Of a DNA stretch of 64,000 bases, positions 9,785-20,521 are shown one piece after another. The notes below the pieces were generated by a model. It saw only the letters and a program-made list of their open reading frames with translations. It searched no databases and was not told where the DNA came from. Both the position numbers and the translations under genes were made by a program. This stretch comes from DAOUEO01 sp963763495 (lineage in GTDB: Bacteria; Chloroflexota; Dehalococcoidia; DSTF01; JALHUB01). Position 1 is the stretch's first letter. Every line of letters starts with the position of its first letter. Location: contig CAVXOY010000009.1 of assembly GCA_963763495.1 (NCBI GenBank), positions 1 to 64,000 on the forward strand, read 5' to 3'.

Positions 9785-10441
9785 ATGATACTCGAGGGTC
9801 TCGTCGTAGGGATGTTCCAGAGCAACTGCTACATCGTGGGCTGTGAGGCTACTCGCGAGGCGATGGTCGTCGATCCTGGCGACGATGGTGACCGGATCTT
9901 GAAGACCCTGGAACGTCTCGATCTCCAAACCAAGATCATTGTCTGCACACACACTCACATCGACCATGTCGCCGCCCTCGCCGCGGTCTCTCAAGCGACC
10001 GGAGCCTCGGTGGCAATGCATCGGGAAGCCTTCGAATCGTCTCATGGCCAATCAGCCGTCACTCGACTTCTGATCGGTAGAGATGCTGATCCGTTGCCGG
10101 AACCGGACGTGTTCTTGAATGACGGCGACAAGCTTAGTGTAGGCAATCTGGAGTTCGAGGTGCTGTTCTGCCCTGGACACGCTTATGGGCACGTCTGTCT
10201 CTACGGCCAGGGCGTCGTTTTCGCTGGCGACGCGCTTTTCCAGGGAGGGATCGGCCGGTTCGATCTACCCGGTGGTGACGGCAAGCTCTTGCTGACTAGC
10301 ATCCGCGAGAAGCTTCTTACTCTGCCTGATGACACGATGGTGTTGGCTGGTCACGGTCCTACCAGCACGATCGGAGAAGAGAAGCGAAGCAATCCGTTCT
10401 TGCTTTACCCACGCATGTATATGGGAATCGACACGGAGTAG
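9785..10441 (+). CDS. Metallo-beta-lactamase fold hydrolase, glyoxalase II-like
   Basis: The intact 218-residue frame starts at ATG 9785 after a gagagggggtgctag ribosome-site region. It has the MBL zinc-binding motifs THTHIDHVAALAAV, GHAYGHVCLYG, FAGDALFQGGIGRFDLPGGD and AGHGPTSTIGEEKRSNPFL. The last motif and the size match the small glyoxalase II-like (YcbL-type) group of metal-dependent thioester or phosphoester hydrolases. The substrate cannot be told from sequence. It stands alone and is followed by a strong bidirectional terminator shared with hppA. Confidence 0.85.
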   Translation: MILEGLVVGMFQSNCYIVGCEATREAMVVDPGDDGDRILKTLERLDLQTKIIVCTHTHIDHVAALAAVSQATGASVAMHREAFESSHGQSAVTRLLIGRDADPLPEPDVFLNDGDKLSVGNLEFEVLFCPGHAYGHVCLYGQGVVFAGDALFQGGIGRFDLPGGDGKLLLTSIREKLLTLPDDTMVLAGHGPTSTIGEEKRSNPFLLYPRMYMGIDTE

Positions 10442-10505
10442 ATGGACAGAGAAGCTTGGCAGAGGCGCAACCCGGTCCTGCCTCTGCTGGATGTCAAGGT
10501 GATAC

Positions 10506-10536
10506 AAGAAGGCCAGGCTTCAAGCCTGGCCTTCTT
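10506..10536. terminator. Bidirectional Rho-independent terminator
   Basis: A perfect inverted repeat (aagaaggccagg, loop cttcaag, cctggccttctt) lies between the convergent MBL hydrolase (+) and hppA (-) genes. The flanks supply a short T-rich 3' end in both directions. Confidence 0.8.
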
Positions 10537-10561
10537 CGTTGTTCTCGGTCTAGGACGTGGT

Positions 10562-12782
<2,221 letters not shown>

Positions 12783-13032
12783 CGTTTCTGTGCTCCTCCA
12801 GAATTCTTGGCCTTACGGCTTGGCAGAACAGCCTTGGGACCATAATCAGGACGTGTTTGTCTTGCCGCTTGGGAGTGTAGCAAAGGGTCGATTACAGAGC
12901 AACACATGCCGCTACAGCGGTCTGCCCCGAGTAGTGATAAGGAGCGGGGAAACCAGGTGATCTTGGAAAGCTCTGGTGGTGCTGGCGCTTGCGAAGCTAG
13001 ATCAGGAGGCGATCTTGCCGGTGAATACCGGC

Positions 13033-14511
13033 TCAGAGTGTGTGGCTCGTTCGTTCCTGGGCCAATTGGTTCAGATCCTTCAATTGGTTTCCCAGCCAAG
13101 CCCGCAGGTCGTGTTCTTCGATGAGAGTCCGGAGATGATTCGCCCGGATATGTCTCTCGTTCTCCGGCATCTGTATTGCCTGCCAGAGTGCGTCAGCCGT
13201 GTCCTCGACATTGTGGGGCTCTATGCCAAGCACACCATCTCTCAGCTCGTTGTAAGAGCCTACTTCCCTTGACAAGACGACGACCCCACTACGCTGGTTT
13301 ACGATTGGACCTTCCTTGGACACTAGGTTCATGCCGTCAGCCACGGAGTTGACCAACAGCACATCGTAGAGGCTCATGCCTGCTAGCGCCTGGAGATAGT
13401 TGTTCTCTACAAAAGTCTCGATTGGTCGCCAGCCATCTCGGCTATAGCGGGAGTTTATCGCTGCTATCCGTTGGGAGACTTGATGAGCATATTCCCGATA
13501 CTCAGAGATAGACTTTCGCGATGGTACCAGGAATGCTAGCAGCTTTGCCTCGCCCACCAGCTCAGGGTGTCTCTGCAGTAGAAGCGCGAAGGCATCGAGA
13601 CCACGCACAACGTTCTTGATTGGGTCCAGCCGGTCTACCTTGACTATCGTGTATCTGCCGGCCAGCTTCGCCAGGCGTTCGCGGTACCTGGCGACTGTTG
13701 GTGAGGCCATCCGGTCTCTTAGCCCACCCACGTCCACCGACACTGGATAGGTTCTAGCTCTGGTCAAACGGCCTCCCCATGAAATCTCCGCCCTCGTGTA
13801 GTCGATAGCAGTGTAGGGCAGGAAGTTCTCACAGGTGAGGAGGAAGTTGTGGGCGGAGTCGCTTGTCTGGAACCCGACGATATCGGTCATGAGGAGGCTG
13901 CGACATATCGCAGCAGTGAACTCTTGCGGTATCTTCTCCCATATCTCTGGCGCTGGCCAAGGTATGTGCACAAAGTGCTGCAGAATGGCCCGGGGGACCA
14001 TCTCGCGCACATACGATGGGCACATGTAGAGGTGGTAGTCTTGAGTCATCACATATGACGGCAGGCGGTTTCCGTTCAGTTCATTGACGATCGCACGGGC
14101 AAAGGCGCGGTTGGCAGGCAGATATCCTCCCGTCCAGGCTCGACGCATCTTCTGCTTGATAGTGGGACTGCCTAGGCTATCCCACAGAGAATGCTGCAGG
14201 AGCCAGAGGATGGGATTGCTGAAGACGCTATAGTGGAGATCGTAGATATGCTTGGGGAGTACTACGAAACGGTGATGGCACTGGCCCGCTCCGAGTTGGA
14301 TGTTCGATCGAGGGCCGCGCTGGGAGGCTATCTGCCTGTCACCTTCTGTCATGGCACTGGCTACCCATGCGAAGTCGGCTAGGGGGGCGAGGCCGCTGAG
14401 TGCCGTCACTAGTCCGCCGCTGCCGTGCCGAATATCCGATTGGCCGTTTCTATCTCGGTGGTACTCGATAGGGCCACGATGGCTGGCCAAGACAAGCCGC
14501 CCCGAGTGCAT
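13033..14511 (-). CDS. otsA: Alpha,alpha-trehalose-phosphate synthase (GT20)
   Basis: This GT-B glycosyltransferase makes trehalose 6-phosphate from glucose 6-phosphate and a nucleotide-activated glucose. The intact 492-residue frame has RLVLASHRGPIEYHRDRNGQ and GSGGLVTALSGLAPL at the N-terminus, QDYHLYMCPSYVR and FVHIPWPAPEIWEKIP in the acceptor domain, then VDRLDPIKNVVRGLDAF and SLYDVLLVNSVADGMNLVSK in the nucleotide-sugar domain. Length matches the bacterial family. The phosphatase gene otsB lies upstream on the same strand, about 400 bases away, so the two probably form the OtsAB pathway for trehalose as compatible solute. Confidence 0.92.
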   Translation of the reverse strand: MHSGRLVLASHRGPIEYHRDRNGQSDIRHGSGGLVTALSGLAPLADFAWVASAMTEGDRQIASQRGPRSNIQLGAGQCHHRFVVLPKHIYDLHYSVFSNPILWLLQHSLWDSLGSPTIKQKMRRAWTGGYLPANRAFARAIVNELNGNRLPSYVMTQDYHLYMCPSYVREMVPRAILQHFVHIPWPAPEIWEKIPQEFTAAICRSLLMTDIVGFQTSDSAHNFLLTCENFLPYTAIDYTRAEISWGGRLTRARTYPVSVDVGGLRDRMASPTVARYRERLAKLAGRYTIVKVDRLDPIKNVVRGLDAFALLLQRHPELVGEAKLLAFLVPSRKSISEYREYAHQVSQRIAAINSRYSRDGWRPIETFVENNYLQALAGMSLYDVLLVNSVADGMNLVSKEGPIVNQRSGVVVLSREVGSYNELRDGVLGIEPHNVEDTADALWQAIQMPENERHIRANHLRTLIEEHDLRAWLGNQLKDLNQLAQERTSHTL

Positions 14512-14910
14512 GCTGTCACTCGGCCGTTGTCACCGGATTGTCTCCCGGTCGGAGGGCGATTCGGTCTGAGCGGGACTGGTTTCCCTTCAGGCAGAATGTG
14601 TTGTTCGCGGTTTTCTACTTGATCCACCGTTTCTCCGTTCGATCGTGCGGATCGTGCTAGCCCTCGAGAAGGGTGCTCAGCCGGATGTTCTCCTCAGAGT
14701 GAGGTTCCACTTCTGTCCCGAAGCACCGCAGTTGGTGTGCTGCCGGAGGAGAATAGTCTCAAGACGGTCTTTGTCGAGCATCCTTGCCACCCGCAGCTCG
14801 TCTTGCGCATCCCCGGTTTCGTGAGAGGCTTGGGTGAGCTTGTCTTCGGAACGAATCGGGTGGTGTTCTTACGTATTATCGGCAGCATGCTGAGTTTCGT
14901 TTAGTCGCGT
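14512..14910. other. Spacer between otsB and otsA, no assignable gene
   Basis: About 400 bases on the otsB-otsA strand. A fragment around 14888-14694 (minus) is open, and a plus-strand fragment reads PQLVLRIPGFVRGLGELVFG, but neither has a start, a ribosome site or a known motif. It could hold the promoter for otsA. I see no strong hairpin. Confidence 0.35.
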
Positions 14911-15798
14911 CTACGTGATCCGGCGATCGGGAGTGATGTGGGCTTGCCCGGGCTCTCCGAGAGCGTCTCTGAGAGACTTGCAGGAACCGCGCCGCCGCTT
15001 TGGCCCCGATAGGAGGATATCGGAAGCAGCAGCCAACTCATTGGGCGTTTCGGTTCCTCCGACACCTGCAGATAACCCCAGGACTTCTCCTATCTCTCGC
15101 AGGTCTCTGATGGCCCGGAATGCGTCGATGTCAGTCAGGTCGTCCCCAGGTATAGATTCCCTTCAGCCGGTATGCCTTCGCAAGCTCTGTGATCACAGTC
15201 CCCTTGTTGATGGCCGAGGGGGTCGGATTTCGATGACTCTCTTCCCTTTCCTGATCGCTAGTCCGCCTACCGCGGGGATCTCTTCGATTGCCTGGAGATC
15301 GCCTGGCGCGCAATGGCTGGAATAGGGTGAGGTGCGATAGTGAATGGATACAACAGTGCCTTTGTCTTCCAGGTGAATGCCCGCCAGACTCTCCAGTTTG
15401 TCCTTGAGCATCCTCAGTATCTCTGCCATCGTCGACGTGTACGAACCGCCTTGTTTTGGTAACCGTCTGCCCTGCTCCAACTTTCGACCCCGTGATTGCC
15501 GATGTATGTCAGTTGGTCCAAGCCAACCATCCGACGCACATCCTCGACCTGCCTGCCCGACACGACCGCTACCAAATCCAGCAATCCTGCCCAACTTGGC
15601 GAGGGCGCCCGGCATCCCGGCAGAACCTCCGCCTCCTGTGGCGAAGAGACTATCGGGCTGAGCGTCCCGTCGACATCGGTAATGAGTGCGGGATCGCCTA
15701 GCTCTGAGTACTGCGAGGGCTTGTGTCTGATGCTCATCCAGCAACAGCTCAGACGCGGAATCCGGGAAGCTTCCTTCCTGGCCAACCTTCGGCGTCAT
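14911..15798 (-). CDS. otsB: Trehalose-6-phosphate phosphatase, several frameshifts
   Basis: This HAD-superfamily phosphatase removes phosphate from trehalose 6-phosphate. The ATG at 15798 is preceded by an aagaggaac ribosome site. After the first shift the nucleophile motif appears as DPALITDVDGTLSPIV (about residue 30), then AVVSGRQVEDVRRMVGLDQL and TYIGNHGVE. Another frame carries LAGIHLEDKGTVVSIHYRTS and VGGLAIRKGKRVIEIRPP, then INKGTVITELAKAYRLKGIY with the HAD lysine. The metal-binding GDDLTDIDAFRAI follows in a third frame. All blocks are in the family order, but at least four indels are needed. The exact C-terminus is uncertain because a late shift may extend it below 14911. Confidence 0.85.
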
Positions 15799-15840
15799 TG
15801 TTCCTCTTTGCTGCCCAGTTCCCGAACTCAGGAGAGAGGG

Positions 15841-15865
15841 GACCGACATGACATCCTTGTCGGTC
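15841..15865. repeat. 8-bp inverted repeat upstream of otsB
   Basis: The arms gaccgaca and tgtcggtc are perfectly complementary across a nine-base loop, about 45 bases upstream of the otsB start. There is no T-run, so a regulator-binding site or mRNA leader hairpin is as likely as a terminator. Confidence 0.4.
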
Positions 15866-15943
15866 GTGGAATGAGCGGGAAGGAGCAGGGTCGTTCAAGG
15901 GTGTTTTGCTTATCCTTGCCTTCCGGGTCTGGTTGAAACAAAG

Positions 15944-15970
15944 AAAGCCGGAGGACTTGTCCCCGGCTTT
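15944..15970. terminator. Probable Rho-independent terminator
   Basis: The arms aaagccgg(a)ggac and gtccccggcttt form a stem of about 12 pairs with one bulged A and a two-base loop. It separates the otsB promoter region from the tRNA-Thr gene. No plus-strand gene immediately upstream is recognisable. Confidence 0.5.
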
Positions 15971-16316
15971 GGACCAGCCGGTTTGTCCTCTTTCAGAGGC
16001 CTACGGGGTTGGCTGTCGGGTCAGGGCTGAAAGAGGCAGCCCCCCTGCTCCTGCGGCACCACCCGAAGTTACTGGTTCCCGTTCCCGGTTCGGGAATTGG
16101 CCCGCCACCCTGGGCTGAGGAATGTCTTAAAAGAGTATACCTGGCGCATCCCGGTCTCTCAACGCTTGCCTATGCGATGATGACTGTCAGCCGGAGTCGT
16201 TTACGTCAGAGTACCTGCTGGCGCTAGGTCTTTTGGGCTGCCCTGCCAAGGAACTGCACAGACACGGATGAATGTGTCTGGGGGACGCTTGTTGTAGTAT
16301 GATCTGGGAAGCGCAC
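15971..16316. other. Spacer upstream of tRNA-Thr
   Basis: About 345 bases with no gene I can support. A tatgat hexamer at about 16298 could be the -10 element of the tRNA promoter, but I find no convincing -35 partner. Confidence 0.3.
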
Positions 16317-16391
16317 GGCCTGTTCGCTCAGCGGCAGAGCGACCGGCTCGTAACCGGTTTCGCGCAGGTTCGAATCCTGCCGGGCCCACCA
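16317..16391 (+). tRNA. tRNA-Thr (CGT)
   Basis: The gene has a D stem (gctc/gagc), an anticodon stem (accgg/ccggt) enclosing the loop ctcgtaa with anticodon CGT, a five-base variable loop, a T stem (gcagg/cctgc) with the invariant ttcgaat loop, and an encoded CCA end. Anticodon CGT reads ACG, so threonine. The 3' acceptor strand cgggccc would need a 5' partner gggcccg, but the 5' strand reads ggcctgt. The acceptor stem therefore does not pair well unless one base has been lost and another gained near 16317-16324, which would fit the indel problem seen elsewhere. Confidence 0.82.
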
Positions 16392-16422
16392 GCCGAGATC
16401 CCTGGATCCTGAAAGACGGCAC

Positions 16423-17093
16423 TCATGACGCCGCATCGAGGTCTGTCCTCTCATAAAGAAGGTGGGGGATAGCCCGCGTTTATGAACCTCTGCGCATACC
16501 GCTGGATGGGCGTCCACCCGCGGCGGTCCTTTTGCTCTTGTATGATCTTGATGAGCGGACGCATCTCCTCTTTACGAGGAGAACGGAGCTCATCGGGTGG
16601 CGTGAAGAGCCAGAATATACTTACCGGAGGGGCCCGCGAGGAGAGTGATGCCGATCTCCTCTCCTACCGCCTTGCGTGAGACCTGCGAAGAAGTCGGTGT
16701 CCGGCCGGAACACGTCGAGCCGGTGGGGCAACTGGACGATATCGCGACGATGGGAAGCGACTCGTGATATCGCCCTACGTCGGCGTTCTTACCGTTCGTG
16801 CTCCGTACCCGTTCGAGCACGCCCGCCATGAGGTGGACGAGATACTGGAAGTACCCCTGGATCACCTATTAGATAGCAGTAACGTATTCCGGGATGTGCG
16901 TCGTCTCGGAGAACACGAAATCGAGATGCAATCCTATCGCTTCGGCGATCACGTGATTTGGGGAGCCACCGCCCGCATCCTCAGACGATTTCTTGACCTC
17001 TTCTGCGGTGAGCGGGTATTCTGGGCGCCCAACTACTCAGTCCCTCTCGAACAAAACGAGGACTGCCCCGCTTTCCGGGATGGCCTGCGCTGA
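16423..17093 (+). CDS. Nudix hydrolase, CoA pyrophosphatase-like (NudL/YeaB type), disrupted by frameshifts
   Basis: Three collinear frame segments match CoA/ADP-ribose-type Nudix hydrolases. First PAAVLLLLYDLDERTHLLFT plus RRTEL (about 16514-16590), then GGAREESDADLL and LRETCEEVGVRPEHV, the core of the Nudix box (REx2EExG), and VGQLDDIAT. After a third shift comes ISPYVGVLTV and HEIEMQSYRFGDHVIWGATA, ending at 17093. The GQLDDI...PYVGV...WGATA pattern is characteristic of CoA pyrophosphatases. The GQISFPGG stretch before the Nudix box is damaged and seems partly missing, so this may be a real pseudogene rather than only an assembly problem. The start is uncertain; an ATG at 16423 is the most likely. 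Confidence 0.6.
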
Positions 17094-17113
17094 GCTACCG
17101 TCACTCACGTCTT

Positions 17114-18402
17114 CTAGGGTGATGCTTCGGTGCAGGCCCCGATCTTGTTGAAGGGGTTCCTGGACAGGGGACGTTGAGGAATTGAGGCGGAGGAGTCTGC
17201 GGTCAGGCAGATGCGGGACCCGCCGTTTTGGGTGATGGATTTGACTCAATCTCGCCTTGCTGAGTTGACAAAGGATATTCCGATGCCGGCGTTGTGACGC
17301 ACCTCATTCTTCAGGACTCTCATGTCCGCTCCCTGCGAGAGTATGCCACCACCAAGATGTTACCCAAGCGCGCGGATCTGCTGATGGTATTCCCGCTGAT
17401 CATCCCGGAGGCGCGGCGCGGGTAGCCTGTCGCAAGTTTCTTGAAGTGAAGTGGGTCGGGGAAGGCCCGGTATTCGATGGCGTGTTCCTCGTTCTTGCTG
17501 AAGACGTTGGCATAGGCATCGACTTTGGCGCCCCAAACGAAGAGCCCTGTCAACGGGTTCGGCTATCTAGTTCCTTCGAGTATCCCGGGTATGCCGGGGA
17601 AGAACACTAGGCCGGTGCTGCCGCTTGTCTTGATGGTGCTGTCCTCTATGGTCACGTCGCTTGACCCAACGAAGGACGGTAGGTCCGTGAAATAGCAGAC
17701 AGGCGCTTCGAGGACACCCGGCGGAAGGAGCGCGCAGGGAGATTGGCCGGCGAAGAAGCCGGGGCCGCGGTTGTCGGCAATCTGATTCCTTGTCAGCACG
17801 ACTTTGCCCGTGTGGCCAACCGCCGACACACCGACTCCACAGTTGGCGAAGACGGAGTTGTCGGTGAGGGTGACAGCCGAGCGCTGGCGGATCAGGATGC
17901 CGTCGTCACGGTTGGCGGCGGGCGGGGACTCGTGACCTGGGCGGTGGTATCTGAATCGAAGTGAAGGCCAACGCCGTTAAACCCCACTATTACGTTATCC
18001 AGATGGATATCCTGGGAGTTGCTGACGTAGACACCGGAAGGAAGACCGCCGGCAATGATCATGTTCTCCAGGGCGATGCCATGGGTGTTGATGATAAGGA
18101 TGGCATCTATCGACCCATCGGAGGCGACGACCGTCTTGTCGGTATTTTCCTCGGATCGTTATCCCTGGGTTGGTATAGCTATCCAGTAAGAGTCCGCGGC
18201 TGACGTGCCAGCCGGCGTCAGCGAGACAGATGACCGCTCCCGGCGTCGCCGCGCGGACCGCCGCCTGGAGGTTCCCACCCGCCGAGACTCAATCGGTGCA
18301 GGGAAGGAACGCCCCTTCTGCCGGCTTTCCGTTCTGTCCGATGAGTATAGCCAGCGTGGAAAGGCCCACCACCAGCCCCGCAATGATAACCCTGAGTCGC
18401 AT
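17114..18402 (-). pseudogene. Secreted right-handed beta-helix repeat protein, heavily disrupted
   Basis: ATG at 18402 with a gaggagg ribosome site begins MRLRVIIAGLVVGLSTLAIL, a clear signal peptide, and then stops or shifts at a TGA. Later frame segments read LQAAVRAATPGAVICLADAG, ALENMIIAGGLPSGVYVSNS, QDIHLDNVIVGFNGVGLHF, RSAVTLTDNSVFANCGVGVS, GKVVLTRNQIADNRGPGFF and SDVTIEDSTIKTSGSTGLVF. Such repeated strand-turn units with Asn and Val/Ile ladders are typical of parallel beta-helix (NosD/pectate-lyase-like) exported proteins. At least five frame changes and an in-frame TGA near 17280 break it. It may be a real pseudogene or a victim of consensus errors. No catalytic motif is visible, so the role is unknown, perhaps in surface polysaccharide binding. 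Confidence 0.6.
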
Positions 18403-18504
18403 CCTCCTCGCCTTTCTAGCTATGCTGTAAAGGTCTCTCGCTGGAGAGTGTCAAAGGATATTCCACAAGCGCGACCTCGTCAAGAGCCTAGAGATGACCG
18501 TCGG

Positions 18505-19863
18505 CTAGGAATCTTCCTCTTTGGGGTGCTGCTGTAGCTTCTGGTATGCCTCCCGTATCCGTCGCTCCCATCCCAGTTCGCCCGGCTCGTAGTAGCGCCG
18601 TCCCTGGAGCTGTTTGGGCAGGTACTCCTGTTCGACCTCATGTCCGGGATAGCTGTGGGCGTACTTGTAGTCCTTCCCGTATCCCATCTCCCGCATCAGG
18701 CCGGTTACGGCATTGCGCAGATGCAGCGGGACGGCGTCATTGCGAGTTTGGCGGGCGTCGGCGAGGGCGCGCTGATAGGAGGTGAGGGCACTGTTGCTCT
18801 TGGGCGCTGTCGCCAGGTAGATCGCGCCTTCGGCGAGGGGCAGCTCGCCCTCCGGAGAGCCGACGAAGTGCAAGGCGTGCTGCCGGCGGTGGCGACAGGG
18901 CGCCTGGGGGTCGGCCAGGCCGATGTCTTCGCTGCCAGGATGACGATGCGGCGGACGATGTACAGGGGGTCTTCGCCGGCGTCGATCATGCGGGCGAGCC
19001 AGTAGAGGGCGGCATCGGGGTCGGAGCCGCGCAAGGACTTGATGAAGGCGGAGATGGTGTCGTAGTGGGCGTCGCCGGACTTGTCGTAGGGGTAGGTCCG
19101 CTGCAGGGCGCCTACCTCGATCATGACATGCGTGACGCGCTTGCATCGTCGCTATCTGGTTCGGCGGCGGACACCGCCAACTCGATGGCCGTTAGCGCGC
19201 TTCGGGCGTCGCCGTCGCATTCGGGGCGAGGACGTCGAGGGCTTCGTCGTCCATCGACAGGTTCAGTTGCGCCCAGGCCGCGATCCTCGTCGGTGAGGGC
19301 GCGCCGGACGATGCCTCGATGTGGTCGGGCGTCAGGGGTTCAGGGTGTAGACGCGGCAGCGGGAGAGCAGGGGGCCGATGACCTCGAAGGAGGGGTTCTC
19401 GGTGGTGGCGCCGATGAGGGTGACGGTGCCGTTCTCGACGTGGGGAAGCATGACGTCCTGCTGGGCCTTGTTGAAGCGGTGGATCTCGTCGATGAAGAGG
19501 ATGGTACGCCGGCCGTACATGCCGCGGCGCTCCCGGGCCTCGTCGACGACGCGGCGGAGGTCGGCGACGCCGGCGGTTACGGCGGAATGGGCTCGAAGTG
19601 GGACTTGGTCTGGGTGGCGATGATGCGGGCGAGGGTGGTCTTGCCGGTGCCGGGCGGGCCCCAGAAGATGATGGAGGGTACCTGGTCGGCCTCGATGACG
19701 CGGCGGAGCATGCGGCCTTCCCGATGAGGTGCTCCTGGCCCACGAACTCGTCGAAGGTGCGGGGGCGCATGCGGGCAGCCAGCGGCGCCTCACGCTGGGC
19801 TTGGGCACGAGCGCTCTCGCCGAACATGTCGGGCTGGGGGCCCTTGGGCTTGCCGGGGGTCAT
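18505..19863 (-). CDS. rarA: Replication-associated recombination protein RarA (MgsA), several frameshifts
   Basis: This AAA+ ATPase of the clamp-loader-like RarA/WRNIP1 family acts at stalled replication forks. The N-terminus reads MTPGKPKGPQPDMFGESARA and ARMRPRTFDEFVGQEHLIGK. Walker A (FWGPPGTGKTTLARII) follows in a second frame. A third frame carries ADLRRVVDEARERRGMYGRR, Walker B (ILFIDEIHRFNKAQQD) and the sensor region LIGATTENPSFEVIGPLLSR. The C-terminal half has SAFIKSLRGSDPDAALYWLA, RMIDAGEDPLYIVRRIVILA and HLRNAVTGLMREMGYGKDYK, and ends at 18505. Length of about 450 residues is normal. At least four indels interrupt it. A start six residues upstream (19881) is also possible. Confidence 0.87.
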
Positions 19864-19871
19864 GGCGGCTC

Positions 19872-19920
19872 CCCCCGCCAAAGGCGGGTAGACTCTCCAA
19901 AGGCGGGATGGACTCTCTCC
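19872..19920. repeat. Short direct repeat around the rarA start
   Basis: The unit ccaaaggcgggtagactctcc at about 19878 recurs with small changes at about 19897 as ccaaaggcgggatggactct. A related tccaaaggcgga occurs at about 20428. These GC-rich repeats lie in the leader of rarA and belong to the repeat-rich spacer that follows. Confidence 0.5.
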
Positions 19921-20019
19921 AGGATCAGCCTAGGCACCATTCTAGGGTATGGGAGGGAGGATGGCCAGTCCTGACGGGTGGGTGAGCGTCAGGGTGGTGG
20001 CTCAGCAGTGTCCGGCGGT

Positions 20020-20270
20020 CGAATTGTTCTTTTGTTTTGTTGATTTTAGCATTTTATTTTTTCTTCCCGAATCTGCGGGAAGCCGTTTCTGGAGAATTGA
20101 CTCTGCAATCCGTTGTCCTCCCAGATTCGACGCAGCCCCAGCGAAAGGCGAAAACTATTCGCGGCTCGGGAATCCGTCTGTGCAAATTGGTAGATTCACA
20201 GAGATTCCAGAATACAATTCACTTTTTCACCTTGTTCAGCGCTATTGTTTAACTCTACGCCCGCCCTACG
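20020..20270. other. AT-rich spacer block
   Basis: This stretch is strikingly T-rich compared with the rest of the window (for example ttttgttttgttgatttt at about 20029). It contains one perfect 7-bp hairpin, cttcccg/cgggaag at 20063-20082. No coding frame has a family motif or ribosome site. It may hold promoters for the rarA side or be foreign DNA. Confidence 0.4.
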
Positions 20271-20291
20271 ACTAGACCCTGCATTTGTTGT

Positions 20292-20490
20292 TGGAGGGCA
20301 AGCGGGTCGGGGCATCCCTCCCCCGGCGGGCGGGCCCCTCCTACGGCGGGCAGGCTTTCCAGAGAAGGACAGGTAGACGCCCGACCCTATGGGGGATGGC
20401 GGCAGAGGGCAAGCGGGTCGGGTATCCTCCAAAGGCGGACAGGCTGAGCCCCGACCCTACAGGGAATGGTGGCAGAGGGTCGGGGAGATA
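20292..20490. repeat. Imperfect tandem repeat of about 110 and 70 bp with inverted arms
   Basis: The 18-mer gagggcaagcgggtcggg occurs at 20294-20311 and again at 20405-20422, and a shortened form (gagggtcgggg) follows at about 20474. Each full copy ends with cccgaccct at 20380 and 20450, which is complementary to the agggtcggg of the leading arm, so every unit can fold into a long hairpin. The pattern resembles intergenic palindromic elements. Related pieces occur at 24562 and 34714. Confidence 0.6.
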
Positions 20491-20521
20491 CAAGTCTGCG
20501 GGGGAGGCCCTGAGGCCGATT

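Noticed and set aside
16224..16517. Minus-strand frame containing GWWARQDSNLRETGYEPVAL
   Set aside because: This is the well-known false protein made by translating a tRNA gene antisense. It lies across the tRNA-Thr.
17260..17290. In-frame TGA in the beta-helix gene as a selenocysteine codon, prompted by selA in the window
   Set aside because: The TGA follows a Lys/Arg-rich patch in a broken gene. There is no SECIS-like hairpin just after it and no redox motif.
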